In this document: piece after piece, positions 5,562 through 9,035 of the stretch | Layout of the letters: every line of letters starts with the position of its first letter | Position numbering within the stretch: position 1 is the first letter of the stretch | NCBI GenBank assembly: GCA_030605085.1 | Contig: JAUWBH010000210.1 | Location: 1-9,035, forward strand | Direction: 5' to 3' | From: Promethearchaeota archaeon | GTDB lineage: Archaea > Asgardarchaeota > Lokiarchaeia > Sigynarchaeales > SOKP01 | DNA: 9,035 bases | The notes under the pieces: generated by a model | What the model was told of the DNA's origin: nothing | What the model saw: only the letters and a program-made list of their open reading frames with translations | The model's database searches: none | Made by a program: the position numbers and the translations under genes

Positions 5562-6462
5562 TCTCTGTGTCGAAGCTTTTAAAGGACAAGGAATTTGTCA
5601 ACCAAAGTTCGGAGCTGAACGAATGGGAAGCCCTACAGAGAGTTATGTAAGACTATCGTATAATCATGATTTAGTTAGATCAAATGAGCAAGTTTACGGC
5701 CCCCATTTCGTCAGTATACTCGATCCTTCTCTGCTTGTAGAAGTAGACGTAGCAGCGGGTATGCCCCAAGGTGGGTGGCTTATTGTGAACACCGTTATGA
5801 ATCAATTGGAAATTCAAGACATCGTTAAAAGGAAAAATTTAAGCATTGCTACGATTGACGCTACTCGAATTGCTTTAGATGTTTTAGGGAGAAATATAAC
5901 GAATACTATCATTTTAGGTGCTTTAATTCGAGTATCTCACCTTTTTACTCTCGAAGAATTATCGGACGCAATTATGAGACGATTTAAAGGTGAAATTGCG
6001 GGGAAAAATATCGCTGCCATTAAACAAGCAATAGAAGAAACGTGTATATACGAAAGCGGGGTTGAACTTGACTTTACGCACGACACAAAAGTTCCTTGGC
6101 AACAAGTTGAATTAGGTCTGCCAGGATTTAAAGAAATAGATGAAGCAGGAGTATGGTATTGCGATGAGAAAGTGCTTCAAGTAGGGAGCGATCAGGTCAA
6201 TACAGGGTCATGGGGTGAATGGGAAATTATTTGGGATAAAGCTACGTGTACTGATTGTGCACAATGCTGGTATATTTGTCCGGACTTTGCCATTGTAAGA
6301 GAAAAAGGTGATGATGGATTGTGGCATATGTCTGGAATTGATGTATATCATTGTAAATCTTGTCAAAATTGCTTGAACATTTGTCCCGTAAATGCTATAA
6401 GTAAAAGGTTAAAACAAGCCCCTGCATCTTGTGCTGCGCCGGAAGAAAGTGGAGGTGATTAA
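5494..6462 (+). CDS. porG: 2-oxoacid:ferredoxin oxidoreductase, fused gamma-delta subunit
   Basis: As written from ATG 5494 the product has 322 residues. Residues about 17-190 are the gamma domain (GGVTASNL, then FGAERMGSP at 39-47). Residues about 200-322 are the delta domain with two [4Fe-4S] clusters: C252, C255, C258, C262 and C287, C290, C293, C297, the latter of each followed by P. The delta part passes electrons from the thiamine site to ferredoxin in the cytoplasm. The start at 5494 is not credible. It has no ribosome binding site and its first residues (MLEVDKEGG) are an out-of-frame reading of the RGGQG motif encoded from 5433. With a +1 shift the protein would be about 342 residues. 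It is followed 3 nt later by alpha. The substrate (pyruvate or a branched-chain 2-oxoacid) cannot be read from this subunit. If the frame break is real and unrescued, the gamma domain lacks its first strand. Confidence 0.85.
   Translation: MLEVDKEGGVSSSSSKGGVTASNLCVEAFKGQGICQPKFGAERMGSPTESYVRLSYNHDLVRSNEQVYGPHFVSILDPSLLVEVDVAAGMPQGGWLIVNTVMNQLEIQDIVKRKNLSIATIDATRIALDVLGRNITNTIILGALIRVSHLFTLEELSDAIMRRFKGEIAGKNIAAIKQAIEETCIYESGVELDFTHDTKVPWQQVELGLPGFKEIDEAGVWYCDEKVLQVGSDQVNTGSWGEWEIIWDKATCTDCAQCWYICPDFAIVREKGDDGLWHMSGIDVYHCKSCQNCLNICPVNAISKRLKQAPASCAAPEESGGD
5511..5541 (+). other. 31-nt insertion within the conserved RGGQG-VTA motif
   Basis: Family members read RGGQG directly into VTA. Here 31 extra nt separate CAA (Q) from GGAGGCGTTACT (GGVT). 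The insert holds AAGGAAGG, a tandem 4-nt unit; GGAGGTGTT, which repeats GGAGGCGTT at 5542-5550 with one change 27 nt away; and a TCC run (5525-5537). AGGAGG (5514-5519) can pair with CCTCCT (5525-5530). Removing one AAGG would restore the frame and leave a nine-residue in-frame insertion, GGVSSSSSK. Confidence 0.8.
6451..6458 (+). promoter_or_regulatory. Strong ribosome binding site for the alpha subunit
   Basis: GGAGGTGA is nearly the full anti-16S sequence, 7 nt before ATG 6466 and inside the last codons of gamma-delta. It suggests translational coupling and lets alpha be made well even if gamma-delta translation fails. Confidence 0.8.
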
Positions 6463-6465
6463 ACA

Positions 6466-7689
6466 ATGTCGGTCGAACCAATGAAACTTTTTTTCCGTGA
6501 AATTAAGGAACCTATTGAGACTACGATGATTGGAAACTACGCCGTAGCAGGAGGAGTAACTCAGACAGATCCTGATGTAATCTGTGCGTTTCCTATTACT
6601 CCACAAACTCAATCTGTAGAAGGACTTGCTGATGTTGTCCATCAAGGAAGATTGAAAGCAGTATTTGTAAATGTAGAATCAGAATTGGCAGCGATAAGCT
6701 ATTCTACCGCAGCGGGTGCGGTTGGCGCGAGAGTGTTCACAGCTACGGCTTCTCAAGGATATTTATTAATGTCAGAAGCCTTACCTATGGCTGTTGGGTG
6801 GCGAGTTCCTTTAACAATGATGATTTCAGCACGTGCTTTTAACGCTCCTAATTTATCGATATGGAATAGTTGGGAATTTGTGTTAACAGATTATGGCTGG
6901 AACTGTATCGTATCTGAAAATGTTCAAGAAACATATGATGCTGCGATTCTTTCGGTAATGATCGCTGATAATTCACTTTTTCCTACTATGTTTGTACATG
7001 ATGGATTTATAATTTCTCATTCCGTCCAGAATTTAACCCTAATTCCCGATAAAACTGTTCGTAAATTAACTCCTAAAAAGCCGCGGCACACTATTAACCC
7101 TAAGAAGCCTGGAACTTGGGGTGGCATAGTAACTCCTAGTTTCTTTATGGAGGGAAGAAAAAATCTTGATGAGGCAAAACAACCTGTATTAGGAATCATG
7201 AGGGATGCCTTTAAACAATTTGAAAAAGCAACAGGCCGCCAATATGACTTAATTGAGACTTACAATCTCGATAATTCTAAAAAAATTGCCTTTATTACTA
7301 TGGGTTCTATGTGTGGAAATATCATAAGTTGGATGACTAAAAATAAAGATGTTGGACTCATCAAGGTACGTGCATATCGCCCATTTCCTTACGAGGAGTT
7401 ACAGAAAATCGTCCAAGAACATAATATAGAAAAGTTAATTATTTTAGAAAAATCTGATTCGTTAAATAATCTCTTACCTCCATTCTCTACTTCTGTAGCA
7501 ACTGCGTTATATCCAATTGGGACTTTGTTTAGAAGTTTCATTGTTGGACTAGGAGGTAGGGATGTTACAAGAGATGAATTTTCTGTGGCCAAAAAGAAAA
7601 TGGAAGCTGTTACAGATATGAAAGGGCAGTTATACTCCTATCTAGGTGTTAGAGAAACAAAAAATAAAATATTAGGGGTGGATATGTAA
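6466..7689 (+). CDS. porA: 2-oxoacid:ferredoxin oxidoreductase, alpha subunit
   Basis: The 407-residue protein is full length for the family. Residues 42-47, FPITPQ, match the YPITPS motif whose Thr contacts the substrate. VESE (70-73) fits the Glu-containing strand of the pyrimidine-side thiamine diphosphate fold. ARAFNAP (122-128) holds the Arg that binds the 2-oxoacid carboxylate in known enzymes. VRAYRPFPYEE (301-311) and GLGGRDVTRDE (361-371) belong to the C-terminal transketolase-like domain. With beta it forms the active site that decarboxylates a 2-oxoacid to acyl-CoA and reduces ferredoxin. It is unusual that SIWNSWEF (131-138) stands where most relatives have IWNDHQD, so the substrate loop differs. 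The gene sits between gamma-delta (3-nt gap) and the beta start (2-nt gap), an archaeal por/vor order. The symbol reflects the family; valine- or ketoglutarate-type enzymes are not excluded. Confidence 0.88.
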   Translation: MSVEPMKLFFREIKEPIETTMIGNYAVAGGVTQTDPDVICAFPITPQTQSVEGLADVVHQGRLKAVFVNVESELAAISYSTAAGAVGARVFTATASQGYLLMSEALPMAVGWRVPLTMMISARAFNAPNLSIWNSWEFVLTDYGWNCIVSENVQETYDAAILSVMIADNSLFPTMFVHDGFIISHSVQNLTLIPDKTVRKLTPKKPRHTINPKKPGTWGGIVTPSFFMEGRKNLDEAKQPVLGIMRDAFKQFEKATGRQYDLIETYNLDNSKKIAFITMGSMCGNIISWMTKNKDVGLIKVRAYRPFPYEELQKIVQEHNIEKLIILEKSDSLNNLLPPFSTSVATALYPIGTLFRSFIVGLGGRDVTRDEFSVAKKKMEAVTDMKGQLYSYLGVRETKNKILGVDM

Positions 7690-7691
7690 AA

Positions 7692-7778
7692 ATGTCAAAG
7701 CCAGAAAGAAATATAATTAATGTGGAAGATTTACTTGCGAGAGATGAAAAATCTTCTTCTTTAACTTTTTATAGGTAG
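7692..7778 (+). pseudogene. porB: Beta subunit of the same oxidoreductase, truncated after 28 codons
   Basis: ATG 7692 lies 2 nt after alpha. It encodes MSKPERNIINVEDLLARDEK, a plausible beta-subunit leader, and then SSSLTFYR and TAG (7776-7778). Family beta subunits are about 280-310 residues and next reach the CxGC cluster and thiamine-binding motifs. None of these appears in any frame to 7968. Reading through the TAG gives no beta-like sequence, so the rest was deleted rather than interrupted. The identity rests on operon position and the short leader. A working enzyme would need a beta subunit from elsewhere. Confidence 0.6.
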
Positions 7779-7968
7779 TTTTGTGAGACGATTTTATCTT
7801 CAATGATAAAATTGTTTTCTAGTTCTAATTTCGATCATCTCGAAATTTAGTTTTAGACAAATCAAAGTCAATATTAATGTACGACAAAATTCATATTTTA
7901 TAAATCCTATTATTTTAATGCAAAATTATAAAAGTTATTAAAATTAGAATAATGAGGAAGTTTTTATC

Positions 7969-8226
7969 ATGATTAATTTAGAAAAAGCAATGGATAAAGC
8001 AAAAGAAGTAATAATAAAGATGAAAGGATTGGATACTGAATTTTATGGAAAACCGATGATTGATTGGCTTAATTTTGAAACTGTAAAGAAAGATGAAACA
8101 GAAACAAGTTTTATATTAAAATCAAGTCTGAGACCTATTATGTTCACTCCAGAGCAAGTATCTTTTGAAATTCACGTAAATAAGGAGACTGGAGAATTAG
8201 ATGATTTTAAAAGATTGGATGACTAA
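7969..8226 (+). CDS. Small PepSY-like protein paired with a PIN RNase
   Basis: The 85-residue protein begins with an amphipathic helix (LEKAMDKAKEVIIKMKG) followed by strands. It ends FEIHVNKETGELDDFKRL, the strand-turn-strand pattern of PepSY-like domains, where a D/NxxTGE turn joins two strands. No signal peptide or membrane segment is present, so it is cytoplasmic. GAGGAA about 10 nt upstream of ATG 7969 supports the start. Its last codons overlap the start of the PIN gene, which indicates coupling. By position it would be the antitoxin or regulatory partner of the PIN protein, but it is not one of the usual DNA-binding antitoxins (AbrB, RHH, Phd), so the antitoxin role is an inference. 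TTTATAAAT near 7898 may be its promoter element. Confidence 0.7.
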   Translation: MINLEKAMDKAKEVIIKMKGLDTEFYGKPMIDWLNFETVKKDETETSFILKSSLRPIMFTPEQVSFEIHVNKETGELDDFKRLDD

Positions 8227-8659
8227 AAAGAATATTGTTATTGATTCTGGAGCTTTAGAAAAATATTATATATTATCGCTTGAGGCTTCTACAAAAAAGT
8301 ATGCTAAAGAAAGATTTAAACTCTTTTCAGATTTTTTAGAAAATAAAAAACTCTATGTAGTTCCTCAAGTTTTTGCAGAGACTTATTCATTACTTAAGCG
8401 AGATGCTAGAACAGATTCAAAATTAATTTATTGGTTAGAACAAATAAGGGATCATTTTAAATATTTAATCGAAGAGCATATCTCAAAAGACGAGATATTA
8501 AAGGACAAGAGTTTTTTAAAATTCGGTTTTACAGATATTGCTCTAAGTAAGATTATTCGTAAAGATTGGATTTTTTTCTCTATTGATCGACCCTTAATTA
8601 ATTTATGTAATTCAAGAGGTTTAGAAGCTCATCATCTTGAAGAAATCTTTATTTTTTAA
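8201..8659 (+). CDS. PIN-domain ribonuclease, VapC-like
   Basis: Two starts are possible. ATG 8201 has GGAG 8 nt upstream (152 residues). ATG 8219 overlaps the upstream stop as ATGACTAA (146 residues) and puts the first strand (KNIVIDSG) near the N-terminus as in most PIN proteins. Numbered from 8219, the acidic residues that bind metal are D9, E54 (in VPQVFAETYSLL), D106 (FGFTDIAL) and D123 (FFSIDRPL), in the order and spacing of PIN nucleases. PIN toxins cut RNA, often tRNA or rRNA. The length is normal for a VapC-type toxin. All four acidic positions are kept, so activity is expected. It is coupled to the PepSY-like gene and followed by a hairpin. It could also be a housekeeping RNA-processing PIN protein rather than a toxin. 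Confidence 0.82.
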   Translation: MILKDWMTKKNIVIDSGALEKYYILSLEASTKKYAKERFKLFSDFLENKKLYVVPQVFAETYSLLKRDARTDSKLIYWLEQIRDHFKYLIEEHISKDEILKDKSFLKFGFTDIALSKIIRKDWIFFSIDRPLINLCNSRGLEAHHLEEIFIF

Positions 8660-8661
8660 TT

Positions 8662-8694
8662 AATTTTGTCGTAATTAAAAAGGGCAACAAAATT
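8662..8694 (+). terminator. Possible terminator after the PIN gene
   Basis: AATTTTGT (8662-8669) pairs with ACAAAATT (8687-8694) around a 17-nt loop, starting 3 nt after the PIN stop codon, and T-rich DNA follows. The stem is mostly A-T, so it is weak. Confidence 0.3.
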
Positions 8695-8780
8695 TTAAAT
8701 CTTTGAATTTTTTAAAGAGATTCAAGAATAATATTTTTGGGATTCAAATTTTGATAGATAAATCTCAATCTCAAAACTAT

Positions 8781-8951
8781 TTAAAAGTAAAAAAATAGGC
8801 TATCTTTAATTATATTCAGATTCCGTCTTTTTTTTTTTGGAAGATATATCCACTTAGCGGGTTCTACTTCGAAATGCCAAACATCTTTAAATAGATTGGT
8901 ACTTTCTATTAATTTTTTTGAATTCTTAAGTTTACAAGTTAACAACTTTTT
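8781..8951 (-). pseudogene. Decayed minus-strand gene, unrecognised
   Basis: The minus strand is open for 56 codons ending at TAA 8781-8783. It reads KKLLTCKLKNSKKLIEST, NLFKDVWHFEVEPAKW and IYLPKK, a coding-like composition without a start. Farther upstream (about 8977-9034) another frame reads EPTVMEYNALLKIMSDV, and between them a third frame reads RRLKKILKK. The pieces would join with small frame changes, so this is probably the 3' end of a longer, broken gene entering from beyond the window. A run of 11 A on this strand (8828-8838) is a likely slippage site. No family is recognised. Confidence 0.35.
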
Positions 8952-9035
8952 TTAAAATTTTCTTAAGTCTTCTTTAATTACACATCCGACATTATTTTAA
9001 GTAGTGCATTATACTCCATTACAGTAGGTTCAAGT

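Noticed and set aside
6409..7592. Minus-strand frames at 6409-6645, 7017-7199 and 7389-7592.
   Set aside because: They are antisense to the conserved oxidoreductase genes and have no recognisable sequence.
4654..7778. Three broken frames end or are interrupted at TAG (716, 4654, 7776), hinting at pyrrolysine readthrough.
   Set aside because: The sequence after TAG 7776 is not beta-subunit-like, the MerR-like piece also lacks residues near its TAG, and intact genes end with TAA. Ordinary decay explains it better.

Overview
The window is very AT-rich DNA that looks archaeal, most likely from an Asgard (Lokiarchaeia-like) genome. This is an inference from three things: a four-subunit 2-oxoacid:ferredoxin oxidoreductase with a fused gamma-delta subunit; small surface proteins with an N-terminal membrane anchor, an acidic collagen-like stretch and parallel beta-helix repeats; and a GNAT start typical of those genomes. 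No rRNA, tRNA or CRISPR array is visible.

Layout. Positions 1-2400 hold gene fragments and repeats. They are a truncated GNAT acetyltransferase gene (minus), a second copy of its 5' end 1.3 kb away, the 3' part of a beta-helix gene without a start (minus), several short decayed frames, and an isolated GC-richer hairpin at 1868-1914. Positions 2409-4456 form a module: one intact 610-residue P-loop ATPase with a possible nuclease-fold C-terminus, bracketed by imperfect 23-nt direct repeats. Positions 4458-5432 hold two inverted repeats, a MerR-like remnant, the 5' part of a second beta-helix gene (minus), and rearranged copies of the non-coding DNA seen at 294-564 and 1497-1540.

Positions 5433-7778 are an oxidoreductase operon in the order gamma-delta, alpha, beta. 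Only alpha is fully intact. The gamma-delta gene carries a 31-nt insertion inside its conserved RGGQG motif, which separates the true N-terminus (from 5433) from the rest by a frame change. The beta gene stops after 28 codons. Positions 7969-8659 hold a translationally coupled pair, a small PepSY-like protein and a PIN-domain RNase, followed by a possible terminator. The rest (8660-9035) contains a decayed minus-strand frame.

Taken together, two or three apparently functional cassettes (the ATPase, the PIN pair and perhaps alpha with gamma-delta) sit in a repeat-rich zone of duplicated and broken genes. An alternative to real decay is that some breaks are assembly or base-call errors in a metagenome. 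Read mapping would separate these.
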